A stretch of DNA of 20,636 bases from a virus. Positions 6,820 to 14,619 of the stretch are shown piece by piece (position 1 is the first letter of the stretch; the number at the start of each line of letters is the position of its first letter). The position numbers and the translations under genes were made by a program. Below the pieces are notes generated by a model. That model saw only the letters and a list, made by a program, of their open reading frames with translations. It was not told the DNA's origin and did not search any database. The stretch spans positions 1 to 20,636 of IMG/VR virus record IMGVR_UViG_3300044825_003384. The stretch is one strand, 5' to 3'.

Positions 6820-7159
6820 TGATGTTTCAAAATTTATTGAAGCTTGTGATCAAAAAAGCACAATCGAAAACGCAAATTTATATCGAAATTTAATTGTCGA
6901 AGAATTTTGGGAATTTCAAGACGCATATAAGAAAAACATTGAAACGGAACAGTTAGATGCCTGCATGGATATGATTTGGGTTATTCTAGGATACTGTAAG
7001 ATGAAGGGTTATGATGTAGATGGTGCATGGGCTGAGGTCGCTCGATCCAACTTAGCCAAAATTGATCCATCAACAGGTAAAGTAAAAAAGAGAGAAGATG
7101 GAAAGGTACTTAAACCAGAAGGTTGGACACCACCAAATTTAAAACAATTCATAAAATAA
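6812..7159 (+). CDS. MazG-like / PRA-PH-type nucleotide pyrophosphohydrolase
   Basis: This 115-residue protein uses a GTG start at 6812, chosen because AAGGAG lies just upstream and it keeps the N-terminus expected for the family. The all-alpha NTP-pyrophosphatase core has the metal-binding EEFWEF box (about residues 30-35) and LDACMDMIWVILGY (about 48-61). The tail AWAEVARSNLAKIDPSTGKV...KPEGWTPPNL is typical of phage members of the MazG/HisE superfamily. It probably hydrolyses a nucleoside triphosphate or an analogue to the monophosphate. Its place between thyX and nrdA supports a role in shaping dNTP pools; the substrate is not predictable. Confidence 0.85.
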   Translation: MYNDVSKFIEACDQKSTIENANLYRNLIVEEFWEFQDAYKKNIETEQLDACMDMIWVILGYCKMKGYDVDGAWAEVARSNLAKIDPSTGKVKKREDGKVLKPEGWTPPNLKQFIK

Positions 7160-7169
7160 AAGGATCGAA

Positions 7170-8969
7170 ATGGAATATCTAGGTATTAAATTAGATTTGG
7201 AAAGAGACAATCTTTTTGATGAGTTAGGAATTAAAAGATTAAAAGAATCTTACATGAAGGATGATGAAGAATCACCTCAACACAGATTTGCTTTTGTTTC
7301 TAAAGCTTTCTCAACAGATGCAGCACACGCTCAACGATTATATGATTATTCATCTAAGCATTGGCTTTCTTATTCTACACCAATTCTTTCGTTTGGTCGT
7401 TCGAAGAAAGGTATGCCGATATCATGTTTCTTAAATTACATTGAAGATACTGCGGAGGGTCTAGTTGATAATCTTTCTGAAACTAATTGGCTTTCTATGC
7501 TTGGTGGTGGCGTTGGGATCGGTTTTGGTATACGCTCGTCCGATGATAAAAGCACTGGCGTCATGCCACATCTCAAAATATACGATGCATCATCTTTGGC
7601 TTATCGTCAAGGTCGTACTCGCCGTGGAAGTTATGCTGCTTACCTTGATATTAGTCATCCTGATGTTACTGCATTCTTAGAAATGCGTAAACCAACAGGT
7701 GATCCAAATGTTCGCTGTTTGAATCTACATCACGGCATTAACATCACCGATGATTTTATGCAAATCATTGAAAAGTGCATGGTTGATCCGGAGGCTAATG
7801 ATGATTGGCAATTAAAAGATCCGCACACAGGTGAAATTCGTGAAACTGTTTCCGCTAAACATTTATGGCAGCAAATCTTAGAATTGCGTATGCATACGGG
7901 TGAACCATATATTCACTTTATTGATACAAGCAACAAACACTTACCACAATTCTTAAAAGATAAAGGATTGAAAGTACATCAATCAAATCTATGTTCGGAA
8001 ATTATATTGCCAACGGACAAAAAACGAACCGCTGTTTGCTGTTTGTCGTCCTTAAATTTGGAGTACTATGATGATTGGAAAAACAATTCCTTGTTCCTTA
8101 GGGATGTGGCTGAAATGTTGGACAATGTTTTACAGTATTTTATTGACAATGCGCCTTCTTCCATTTCCAGAGCCATTTATTCTGCTAGGGCTGAGCGTTC
8201 TATTGGTGTTGGTGCGTTAGGATTTCATGCATTTTTGCAAAAGAAAAATGTTGCATTTGAAAGTGTTACAGCAAAATCTTTTAACAATAAAATTTTCAAA
8301 CACATTAGAGAGGGATTAGACGATGCTAACTTGGTGCTTGGAAAAATTAGGGGTGAAGCTCCAGATGCTACTGGCACTGGTTTGCGTTTTAGTCATCTCA
8401 TGGCTATCGCTCCAAATGCTTCTTCGTCTATCATTATGGGAAATACTAGCCCTAGCATCGAGCCTTATCGTGCTAACGCTTATCGTCAGGATACGTTATC
8501 TGGCTCATTTTTAAACAAGAACAAATATCTTGACAAAGTAATCAGAGAGAAACTATCACTGCAAGATGGAATGGATTCTGGTCAATATGCTGAAATCTGG
8601 TCTTCAATTATTGCTAACGATGGTTCTGTACAACATCTAGATTGGATGGATGAACACACAAAAGAAGTATTCAAAACTTCTATGGAAATTGACCAACGAT
8701 GGGTGATTGAACATGCTGCTGATCGTCAACAGTATATTGATCAAGCACAATCGTTGAATGTCTTCTTTAGACCAGATTCAAATATCAAATATATACATGC
8801 TATTCACTTCATGGCATGGAAGAAAGGTTTGAAAACATTATATTACTGCCGTTCAGAAAAACTAGCTAAAGCAGATAAAGTTTCTAAGAAAATTGAACGC
8901 AAAGTAATTGAAGAAATAGATATGTCACAAATTGCACAAGGTAATGATTGTATTGCTTGCGAGGGATAA
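7170..8969 (+). CDS. nrdA: Class I ribonucleotide reductase large subunit, no ATP-cone
   Basis: This 599-residue enzyme reduces ribonucleotides to deoxyribonucleotides with NrdB. All catalytic residues are visible: Cys86 in PISCF and Cys290 in CCLSSLNL (the redox pair), the active-site NLCSE (Asn273, Cys275, Glu277), the radical-transfer pair Tyr558-Tyr559 in LYYCRS, and the C-terminal swinging-arm CIACEG (Cys594, Cys597), the usual target of thioredoxin or glutaredoxin. The E. coli enzyme is 761 residues; the missing length includes the N-terminal ATP-cone that gives dATP shut-off, and PISCF lies only 86 residues from the start. Feedback-resistant activity is therefore likely. An AAAAGGA site precedes the ATG, and iscU starts at the base after its stop. 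Confidence 0.95.
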   Translation: MEYLGIKLDLERDNLFDELGIKRLKESYMKDDEESPQHRFAFVSKAFSTDAAHAQRLYDYSSKHWLSYSTPILSFGRSKKGMPISCFLNYIEDTAEGLVDNLSETNWLSMLGGGVGIGFGIRSSDDKSTGVMPHLKIYDASSLAYRQGRTRRGSYAAYLDISHPDVTAFLEMRKPTGDPNVRCLNLHHGINITDDFMQIIEKCMVDPEANDDWQLKDPHTGEIRETVSAKHLWQQILELRMHTGEPYIHFIDTSNKHLPQFLKDKGLKVHQSNLCSEIILPTDKKRTAVCCLSSLNLEYYDDWKNNSLFLRDVAEMLDNVLQYFIDNAPSSISRAIYSARAERSIGVGALGFHAFLQKKNVAFESVTAKSFNNKIFKHIREGLDDANLVLGKIRGEAPDATGTGLRFSHLMAIAPNASSSIIMGNTSPSIEPYRANAYRQDTLSGSFLNKNKYLDKVIREKLSLQDGMDSGQYAEIWSSIIANDGSVQHLDWMDEHTKEVFKTSMEIDQRWVIEHAADRQQYIDQAQSLNVFFRPDSNIKYIHAIHFMAWKKGLKTLYYCRSEKLAKADKVSKKIERKVIEEIDMSQIAQGNDCIACEG

Positions 8970-9365
8970 ATGGCTTACTCTAAAAAAGTTATAGAACACT
9001 ATGAAAATCCAAAAAATGTTGGTTCTTTTAGTAAAGAAGAATCAAATGTTGGAACCGGAATGGTGGGAGCACCTGCGTGTGGTGATGTTATGAAATTACA
9101 AATTAAAGTTGAAGGTGACATCATCACGGACGCTAGATTTAAAACTTACGGATGCGGAAGTGCAATCGCCTCAAGTAGTCTCGTCACAGAATGGGTCAAA
9201 GGCAAAACCCTTGATGAAGCGGGAAAAATTACTAATTCAACAATTGCTGAAGAACTTGCCTTACCACCGGTCAAAATACACTGTAGCATACTTGCAGAAG
9301 ATGCTATTAAAGCCGCAATAAATGACTATAGAGGAAAATATGATAACAATAACTGCAAGTGCTAA
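8970..9365 (+). CDS. iscU: Fe-S cluster scaffold protein IscU
   Basis: This 131-residue protein is a close, apparently complete match to bacterial IscU, the scaffold on which IscS-derived sulfur and iron form [2Fe-2S] clusters. Visible ligands are Cys37 and Asp39 in PACGDV, Cys62 in [11 protein letters not shown], and His104-Cys105 in the block [21 protein letters not shown] (98-102) is the site bound by the HscA chaperone, so the protein should plug into host HscA/HscB machinery. The C-terminus ends NNNCKC, adding two cysteines beyond the usual family. No cysteine desulfurase gene is seen in the window. It directly abuts nrdA and overlaps the IscA-type gene by 26 bases. This is a host-type metabolic gene in a phage operon. 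Confidence 0.93.
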   Translation: MAYSKKVIEHYENPKNVGSFSKEESNVGTGMVGAPACGDVMKLQIKVEGDIITDARFKTYGCGSAIASSSLVTEWVKGKTLDEAGKITNSTIAEELALPPVKIHCSILAEDAIKAAINDYRGKYDNNNCKC

Positions 9366-9651
9366 AGAACAAATAAAAGAAATATTATTAGACGAACCTT
9401 CTTCAAAATACGTTCGTGCATTTGTTCAAGGTGGTGGTTGTTCAGGTTTTAATTATGGGTTTACATTAGAGGAAAATAAAGAAGAAGATGATTTTGAAAT
9501 AGGACAACTTATTGTTGATTCCATGAGTATGCAATATTTTGATGGTGCAACAATAGATTTCACCAAAGATAAATTAAAGGGATCGCAATTTGTAATTTCT
9601 AATCCAAATGCAAAAACTACCTGCGGATGTGGAAGTAGTTTTTCAGTATGA
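9340..9651 (+). CDS. A-type Fe-S carrier protein (IscA/ErpA/HesB family)
   Basis: The start at 9340 is chosen over an in-frame ATG at 9322 because it has AGAGGA just upstream and gives the normal family N-terminus [16 protein letters not shown]. The 103-residue protein has the three invariant cysteines: Cys34 in [11 protein letters not shown] and Cys95 and Cys97 in [11 protein letters not shown] at the C-terminus. These proteins accept clusters from IscU and pass them to client enzymes. Which of IscA, ErpA or SufA it is closest to cannot be judged by eye; the central [14 protein letters not shown] is ErpA/IscA-like. It overlaps iscU by 26 bases, so the two are translated together. The client in this phage is not identified. 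Confidence 0.92.
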   Translation: MITITASAKEQIKEILLDEPSSKYVRAFVQGGGCSGFNYGFTLEENKEEDDFEIGQLIVDSMSMQYFDGATIDFTKDKLKGSQFVISNPNAKTTCGCGSSFSV

Positions 9652-9680
9652 TAGAACTAATTATGAGGTAAAGCCGCTTA

Positions 9681-10319
9681 ATGTCACATATTGTTGCAAA
9701 TTTACCAACAGTGAAATGCTTTGTTCGCAAAGAATTTCTGTATGACTTTCAAAAAGGTTTTGGTGAATTGGAGCCTTGTTGGTGGATCAGTATTAAATCT
9801 CTGAGGGGGCAAGCATTTCGTATTGAATCATATCTGAATCAGTATGGTGCTTTGTATGATAAGTTACCAATCAGTGCTTATTGTTGGAAACCAATTGAAG
9901 GTGAACCTTTACCACTTGACTACTTGCAATTGTGGGACTGTTTGAGTTATGATATCACTGTTTTAAAGAAGGCACAACTTCAATCAATGAAGTGTAAATT
10001 TAAATTAAAAGATGGTGGTTGGATGTATGGTGAATATTTGTTTACCGTAGATTCCGCACATCCAGACTTTAATATTATAGATACAGGTCTTTCTGAAGAT
10101 GTTGAAGACCATAAATCATATAATTTTATTAAATGCGATAACGGACAATTTGCGTGTCAACCAAATAATAGAATGATTGTGTTTGAACCATCAAGTAACC
10201 CTCGTAATTTAAAAATGCCAGATTTTAAAGTATCAACCAAAAGGTGGTCAGTTGAAACTGAAGCTAAATGGGCTTTAGGTGACACTGATACCGTTATGTA
10301 TGAAAGAGAAGAAGAATGA
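9681..10319 (+). CDS. Conserved T4-like phage protein of unknown function
   Basis: This 212-residue soluble protein opens with SHIVANLPTVKCFVRKEFLYD, followed by YLNQYGALYDKLPISAYCW. I recognise this opening as conserved in cyanophages and other T4-like aquatic phages, where it has no assigned function. It contains several aromatic-rich strands and DGGWMYGEYLF, and no obvious nucleotide-binding or metal motif. It lies in the precursor operon between the Fe-S genes and a secreted nuclease, with a four-base overlap to the latter. The ribosome site is poor (GAGG about 14 bases upstream). Confidence 0.75.
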   Translation: MSHIVANLPTVKCFVRKEFLYDFQKGFGELEPCWWISIKSLRGQAFRIESYLNQYGALYDKLPISAYCWKPIEGEPLPLDYLQLWDCLSYDITVLKKAQLQSMKCKFKLKDGGWMYGEYLFTVDSAHPDFNIIDTGLSEDVEDHKSYNFIKCDNGQFACQPNNRMIVFEPSSNPRNLKMPDFKVSTKRWSVETEAKWALGDTDTVMYEREEE

Positions 10320-10747
10320 AAAAATTATTACTAACACTATTGTTTGTTCCACTAACCGCATTATCACAACAACAAAAGGCCGGTGTCACATACGATGTAC
10401 TTCTCACAAGAGTCATCGATGGCGACACCGTAGCCTTTCAAGCTAACTGGTTGCCAGACCCTCTTAAAAAAGAGTTGTCAATCAGAGTCTTTGGAGTGGA
10501 TACTCCAGAAAAAGGACATAGAGCTAAATGCCCCCAAGAAGATGCAAGAGGTCAAGCAGCAACCGCATTCACTAAAGATGCGATTAATAAAGCCCAAAAG
10601 AGACAAGTCATTCTCATGGACTGGGACAAATATGGTGGTCGTGTATTGGGAGATGTACTACTAGACGGAAAAAGTTTGAGAATGATGTTAATCAACAACG
10701 GTTTTGCCAGAGAATATTATGGTGAAGCCAAAACTTCATGGTGTTAA
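10316..10747 (+). CDS. Secreted thermonuclease-like (SNase) nuclease
   Basis: This 143-residue protein has an N-terminal signal peptide (MKKLLLTLLFVPLTALSQ). The staphylococcal-nuclease fold follows, with its active-site residues in place: VIDGDT (Asp35), RVFGVDTPE (Arg57, Asp62, Thr63, Glu65) and DKYGGRVLGDV (Arg109). It should cut DNA or RNA in a calcium-dependent way in the periplasm or outside the cell. A secreted nuclease inside a precursor operon is odd; it could scavenge nucleotides from periplasmic DNA or act on competing DNA, but both are inference. Cys72 and the terminal Cys143 could form a disulfide. Thioredoxin follows one base after the stop. Confidence 0.9.
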   Translation: MKKLLLTLLFVPLTALSQQQKAGVTYDVLLTRVIDGDTVAFQANWLPDPLKKELSIRVFGVDTPEKGHRAKCPQEDARGQAATAFTKDAINKAQKRQVILMDWDKYGGRVLGDVLLDGKSLRMMLINNGFAREYYGEAKTSWC

Positions 10748-10748
10748 T

Positions 10749-10994
10749 ATGAAAAAAGTTTTAAGATTTACCGCATCATGGTGTCAACCATGTAAAACTA
10801 TGAACAGTATGTTGGAAGAAATTAAACCAACATTACCTTTTGAAGTTATAGACATAGATGTTCATCCAGAAATTGCAGCAGATTTTGGTATACGCTCCGT
10901 ACCAACACTTATTATGATGGATGAAACAATAGAAATGAAACGCATTACAGGAATTAAAACAAAACAACAATTGACGGAGTGGCTAGATGCTTAA
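10749..10994 (+). CDS. Thioredoxin-like protein
   Basis: The start at 10749 is chosen because MKKVLRFTASWCQPC gives the normal first strand; an in-frame ATG at 10704 would add 15 unrelated residues from inside the nuclease gene. The 81-residue protein has the active site WCQPC (Cys12, Cys15) and the cis-proline in SVPTL (Pro52). It is shorter than cellular thioredoxin (about 105) because it lacks the first helix and strand, as in many phage thioredoxins. It ends eight bases inside nrdB, so it is a strong candidate for the electron donor that recharges the CIAC tail of the phage NrdA. Confidence 0.9.
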   Translation: MKKVLRFTASWCQPCKTMNSMLEEIKPTLPFEVIDIDVHPEIAADFGIRSVPTLIMMDETIEMKRITGIKTKQQLTEWLDA

Positions 10995-11973
10995 AAAAAC
11001 ACAGTTCAAATTAACAGATGAACGTCACAATTTCAAACCATTCAGTTATCCTTGGGCATATGAAGCCTGGTTGAAACACGAACAGAGCCATTGGTTGCAT
11101 ACAGAAGTACCAATGCTTGAAGACACAAAAGATTGGAAGAAAAGACTAACGAAAGAAGAAAAACAATTTCTTACACATATCTTTAGATTCTTTACACAAG
11201 GAGATATTGATGTTGCGGGTGGTTATGTTCGAAATTATCTACCATACTTTCCACAACCAGAAGTTCGCATGATGTTGTTGGGTTTTGCCGCAAGAGAAGC
11301 ATTACATGTCGCTGCTTACAGCCATTTGATTGAAACTCTTGGATTACCCGAAACAACATATAATCAATTTTTAGAATATCAAGAGATGCGTGATAAACAC
11401 GATTACATCCTAGACATTTCCAGTAAGAATGGTGACAAACAATCAACAGCTACACACATCGCTACATTCTCAGCATTCACCGAAGGTATGCAATTGTTTA
11501 GTTCTTTCATCATGTTATTAAACTTCCCACGGCACGGCAAAATGAAGGGCATGGGTCAAATTGTTACTTGGTCTATTGTTGATGAAACAATGCACACCGA
11601 GAACATGATCAAACTATTTAAAGAATATATCAAAGAAAATCCTGAAATTTGGAACGATGAACTAAAAGGAAAATTGTACAGCATTGCTGAAAGAATGGTT
11701 CAATTAGAAGATAAATTTATTGATCTTGCATTTTCGATGGGAGAAATGGAAGGTCTAAGTTCAGCTGAGGTCAAACAATACATTCGTTACATTGCAGATC
11801 GTAGACTCATTAGTCTTGGTCTCAAAGGCATCAATAAAGTGAAACGCAATCCTTTGCCTTGGGTAGAAGAAATGATCAATGCACCAACACACACGAACTT
11901 TTTTGAAAATAGAGCAACTGATTATGCTAAAGGAGCACTATCAGGAAATTGGGGTGATGTTTGGGCAAATTAA
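10987..11973 (+). CDS. nrdB: Class I ribonucleotide reductase small subunit
   Basis: This 328-residue protein is the radical-generating partner of NrdA. The metal ligands and radical site can be lined up with E. coli NrdB by spacing: Asp in TQGDID (about residue 73-75), Glu104 and His107 in REALHVAAY, Tyr111 as the radical tyrosine (same Glu+7 spacing as E. coli Tyr122), Glu166 in FTEGMQLF, and Glu200 and His203 in VDETMHTEN. All are present, so this looks like a tyrosyl-radical, dimetal class I subunit, though whether it uses iron or manganese cannot be told. The C-terminus NWGDVWAN would bind NrdA. A GGAG site lies inside the overlapping thioredoxin gene. Confidence 0.94.
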   Translation: MLKKTQFKLTDERHNFKPFSYPWAYEAWLKHEQSHWLHTEVPMLEDTKDWKKRLTKEEKQFLTHIFRFFTQGDIDVAGGYVRNYLPYFPQPEVRMMLLGFAAREALHVAAYSHLIETLGLPETTYNQFLEYQEMRDKHDYILDISSKNGDKQSTATHIATFSAFTEGMQLFSSFIMLLNFPRHGKMKGMGQIVTWSIVDETMHTENMIKLFKEYIKENPEIWNDELKGKLYSIAERMVQLEDKFIDLAFSMGEMEGLSSAEVKQYIRYIADRRLISLGLKGINKVKRNPLPWVEEMINAPTHTNFFENRATDYAKGALSGNWGDVWAN

Positions 11974-11982
11974 GGAGAAAAA

Positions 11983-12177
11983 ATGACACCAAAAATAATA
12001 AAAGCAGAATGTCAAAATTGTGAATCGTCTTATGAGGTTGCTTATTCAGAAGAATTAGTATCAGAAGAATATCCAGAGATTTGCCCCTTTTGTGGCGAAA
12101 ACATCGAAGAATTATCCGAAGAAGAATATATAGATGATGAAGATTCGGATAATTGGGACGATGAATGGAAATCTTAA
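11983..12177 (+). CDS. Small zinc-ribbon protein with acidic tail
   Basis: This 64-residue protein has a four-cysteine zinc ribbon, CQNC (Cys10, Cys13) and CPFC (Cys34, Cys37). A strongly acidic tail ending DDEDSDNWDDEWKS follows. Similar ribbon-plus-acidic-tail proteins sit beside nrdB in other T4-like environmental phages, as I recall. A strong AAGGAG site precedes the ATG. The acidic tail could imitate nucleic acid or bind a basic partner; the function is unknown. It overlaps the next gene by 13 bases. Confidence 0.75.
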   Translation: MTPKIIKAECQNCESSYEVAYSEELVSEEYPEICPFCGENIEELSEEEYIDDEDSDNWDDEWKS

Positions 12178-12581
12178 ATTGGTTATATAAAGACAAAGAA
12201 TTTACAGAAGAAATGATTGGTGATAATTACGGATTTGTATATCTTATCACCAATACAATCAATAATAAAAAATACATTGGAAAAAAATTTTTCTATTCCT
12301 CAAAAACTAAACAAGTAAAAGGAAAGAAGAAAAAAATAAAAGTATCTAGTGATTGGCAATCTTATTTTGGTTCCAATGAGGAATTAAAAAAAGATGTTAT
12401 AATACATGGCCAAGAAAAATTTATACGAACAATTTTATATCTTTGTAAATCGAAAGGTGAGTGTGGTTATCTTGAAGCAAAAGAACAGTTTGTGAATGGC
12501 GTTTTAGAAAATGATAATTTCTATAACACATGGATTATGGTTAGAGTTAGAAAATCACATATAAAAGGATTACAATGTTAG
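12165..12581 (+). CDS. GIY-YIG-like putative endonuclease
   Basis: This 138-residue protein has a GIY-YIG-type N-terminal half: GFVYLITN (residues 23-30), KYIGKKFF (36-43), a Lys-rich loop, SDWQSYFGSNEELK (62-75) and a possible catalytic Glu104 in GYLEAKEQ. The first motif reads GFVYL rather than GIY, and Tyr37-Ile-Gly39 supplies the YIG part. Related proteins are widespread in T4-like phages, often as free-standing nucleases. Unlike homing enzymes it lacks a long DNA-binding tail. It overlaps the genes on both sides and sits in the same message as nrdB. Activity is likely but not certain. Confidence 0.7.
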   Translation: MEILNWLYKDKEFTEEMIGDNYGFVYLITNTINNKKYIGKKFFYSSKTKQVKGKKKKIKVSSDWQSYFGSNEELKKDVIIHGQEKFIRTILYLCKSKGECGYLEAKEQFVNGVLENDNFYNTWIMVRVRKSHIKGLQC

Positions 12582-12904
12582 CGGCACTTGAAGATTTGAA
12601 AGATTATGATGTTTTATTTTTTATGCCACACAATGCTGACGATACACAAGTTACAATTTCAGCGAAAGATTATGTGGACCCTGGCCAAAAAATAGGCGGC
12701 TCTGAAATGGGACCGGAGTGGCACATACTTTTGTTTAGAAGTCATGAACCAGAAAAAGTGGATGTTTTTGATGCCATACTAAGCGATCCTAGGGAATATG
12801 TTTCTACTCTGATTAAACAAGACTGGTACGGAATTGTTGCGAAAAAAACAACAACATCCAAAAATTTCATAAACGATATGTTTGACAAAATAAAGAATGC
12901 GTGA
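12575..12904 (+). CDS. Hypothetical phage protein
   Basis: This 109-residue soluble protein has a good AAAGGA site and a seven-base overlap with the upstream gene. It is acidic in its first half, with DYDVLFFMPHNADDTQVTISAKDYV, a GGSEMGPEWHILLF segment, and a helical lysine-rich end. I do not recognise a family. The next gene's promoter -35 lies inside its last codons, so it is the last gene of the precursor operon. Confidence 0.55.
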   Translation: MLAALEDLKDYDVLFFMPHNADDTQVTISAKDYVDPGQKIGGSEMGPEWHILLFRSHEPEKVDVFDAILSDPREYVSTLIKQDWYGIVAKKTTTSKNFINDMFDKIKNA

Positions 12905-12910
12905 TAGAAT
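12882..12910 (+). promoter_or_regulatory. Strong sigma70-type promoter for RNase H
   Basis: TTGACA (12882-12887) is a perfect -35 and TAGAAT (12905-12910) a near-perfect -10, with a 17-base spacer. The -10 is followed at once by AGGAATTTCCT (12911-12921), an inverted repeat around a single base that would cover the transcription start. A run of six Ts lies between the ribosome site (AAAGG) and the ATG at 12942. Confidence 0.8.
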
Positions 12911-12941
12911 AGGAATTTCCTAAAGTACGCAAAGGTTTTTT

Positions 12942-13814
12942 ATGATTCTCGTTGACTTGAACCAGGTTCTTCTTTCTGGCCTTATGGCTCAAATTGCTAA
13001 TGCAAAGCCAAAACTTCAACTTGAAGAAGGCTTGATTCGACACATGATTCTTAATATTATTAGAACTCATGTAAACAATTTCAAAAAAGATTATGGTGAA
13101 ATTGTTTTGTGTTGTGACAATAGAAAATATTGGCGCAAAGAATTTTTTCCGTTCTACAAAGCTGGTAGGAAAAAAACTAGGGAAAAATCCGATCTGAATT
13201 GGCATCTGATTTTCGATATGCTTTCTAAATTCAAGAACGAATTGAAAGAAAATTTCCCATACAAAGTTATTGATGTTGAAGGCGCAGAAGCTGATGATAT
13301 TATTGGCACTCTTGTACCACGACACATCATGCATGAAAACATCCTAATCATTTCCAGTGACGGAGATTTCTTGCAATTACAGCGTTGGAATAATTATTTG
13401 AAATGTGGCCATACAGTCAAACAGTATAATCCTGCACAAAAGAAATTTATTGTTTCGGAAGATCCGATAGCTGATTTGAAAGAAAAAATCATCTCTGGTG
13501 ACAAAGGAGATGGCATTCCGAATATTCTTTCTTCATCAGATTGCTTTGTTACTGGCACAAGGCAAACACCAATCAATCAAACCAAAATGAAGACATTTAT
13601 GGTTGAAAACCATGTTGAATGGAAAGATGAAAAAGCTAGAATTGGTTTTTCTCGTAACCAGACACTGATTGATCTAAGTCTTATTCCAGAAGATATCAAA
13701 GAGAAAATCATAAATACATATGATAATACTAAACCTGCAGCAAAAGGTAAAATTTTAAATTATTTTATTGAGAATAAATTAAAAAATCTGATGAATGTAA
13801 TTGAGGAGTTTTGA
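12942..13814 (+). CDS. RNase H / 5'-3' exonuclease, T4 Rnh-like (FEN family)
   Basis: This 290-residue protein should remove RNA primers and flaps during lagging-strand synthesis, as T4 RNase H does. The PIN-like core has acidic residues at Asp5 (ILVDLNQ), Asp59 (LCCDNRKYWR), Glu116, Asp118 and Asp119 (EGAEADDIIG), and Asp140 and Asp142 (SSDGDFLQL). The helix-hairpin-helix region has SGDKGDGIPNI (185-195) as in FEN nucleases. A helical C-terminus follows. Length is close to T4 RNase H (305). It starts a new transcription unit from the strong promoter at 12882. Confidence 0.9.
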   Translation: MILVDLNQVLLSGLMAQIANAKPKLQLEEGLIRHMILNIIRTHVNNFKKDYGEIVLCCDNRKYWRKEFFPFYKAGRKKTREKSDLNWHLIFDMLSKFKNELKENFPYKVIDVEGAEADDIIGTLVPRHIMHENILIISSDGDFLQLQRWNNYLKCGHTVKQYNPAQKKFIVSEDPIADLKEKIISGDKGDGIPNILSSSDCFVTGTRQTPINQTKMKTFMVENHVEWKDEKARIGFSRNQTLIDLSLIPEDIKEKIINTYDNTKPAAKGKILNYFIENKLKNLMNVIEEF

Positions 13815-14239
13815 TGAAAGCAATCTATGAAATTTTTGATGAATTTGAAAAGTGTGGTAACAAAAAAGAAAGAATGAATGTAATTGGCGGCAATTTATCG
13901 AACACACTTGTTGATATCTTCAAATTAACATTTCATCCAGATTTTAAATGGAAAGTAAAAGAGCTACCAGAAAAATATAGAGTACCCAACGATGTATTAC
14001 CTGGTATCACTTATGATAGTTTAAATGCACAATTGAAAAGACTATATCTTTTTCGAGAAGGTGATGCAACGGCAGAAAAACTAACAGAAAAAAGGCGAGA
14101 GGAACTTTTAATTCAAATGTTAGAGTCTATTGAACCAAGAGATGCGGAAATCATACTTGGTATTTTTCAAAAAGATTTAGGTGTAAAAGGTTTAGACTAT
14201 AAATTTGTCAAAGAGGCTTTTCCTAATCTTTTACCATGA
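13814..14239 (+). CDS. Conserved T4-like phage protein (DUF6433-like)
   Basis: The ATG at 13814 overlaps the upstream stop (TGATG) and has GAGGAG nearby, and is preferred over the TTG just before it. The 141-residue protein opens KAIYEIFDEFEKCGNKKERMNV. A central VLPGITYDSLNAQLKRLYLF and a C-terminal EKRREELLIQMLESIEPRDAEI, ending EAFPNLLP, follow. I recognise this order as a family conserved in cyanophages and relatives; the DUF name is from memory. It is mostly helical with no catalytic motif. Position after RNase H suggests a replication or recombination role, which is inference. Confidence 0.78.
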   Translation: MKAIYEIFDEFEKCGNKKERMNVIGGNLSNTLVDIFKLTFHPDFKWKVKELPEKYRVPNDVLPGITYDSLNAQLKRLYLFREGDATAEKLTEKRREELLIQMLESIEPRDAEIILGIFQKDLGVKGLDYKFVKEAFPNLLP

Positions 14240-14607
14240 CATTAAAAGAAAGAATAATCATCGTTTGCGGAGAATTCGATCCTATCACTCCAGATGATTT
14301 TAAATTTTTAAAAAAATGTAAAGAAAAGGGCGATTGGCTTGTTGTTGGATTACATTCAGATATTTGGATGGCAACCAACAGAGGTGGGTTTTCTTATAAC
14401 TACGAATCGCGCCGAGAACTGTTGTCACAATTAAATATCATTGATGAAATTTTTAGGTTCAATGATACAGATGGCACAGTTTGCAATCTACTCAAAATAG
14501 TCAAAATATGTTACCCAAGAGCTTATATAACTTATGTGTCCGAACAGGACATGCACAACATGCCTGAAACAAAAATAAAGGGCATTAATTTTGAAACTTT
14601 TAAATAA
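14236..14607 (+). CDS. Degenerate cytidylyltransferase-like nucleotidyltransferase
   Basis: This 123-residue protein has the Rossmann-like start of the TagD/RfaE cytidylyltransferase family: IIIVCGEFDPITPDDFKFL, then KGDWLVVGLHSD and NYESRRELLSQL, with a C-terminal strand. In active members the first motif reads GxFDxxHxGH; here the HxGH is TPDD, so both catalytic histidines are missing. The usual ISSTxxR block is also absent, and the chain ends early. It is either a catalytically dead, ligand-binding relative or has a changed activity. It overlaps the upstream gene by four bases. Fold assignment is fairly sure; function is not. Confidence 0.7.
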   Translation: MTLKERIIIVCGEFDPITPDDFKFLKKCKEKGDWLVVGLHSDIWMATNRGGFSYNYESRRELLSQLNIIDEIFRFNDTDGTVCNLLKIVKICYPRAYITYVSEQDMHNMPETKIKGINFETFK

Positions 14608-14619
14608 GGAGATAGATAA

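Noticed and set aside
12165-12581. Homing endonuclease inserted in the reductase operon
   Set aside because: The protein is short, lacks a DNA-binding tail, overlaps both neighbours neatly, and no split gene or intron is visible.
12867-13334. A 155-codon minus-strand frame over the RNase H gene
   Set aside because: The plus strand encodes a clear FEN-family nuclease with a strong promoter; the antisense translation has no recognisable features.
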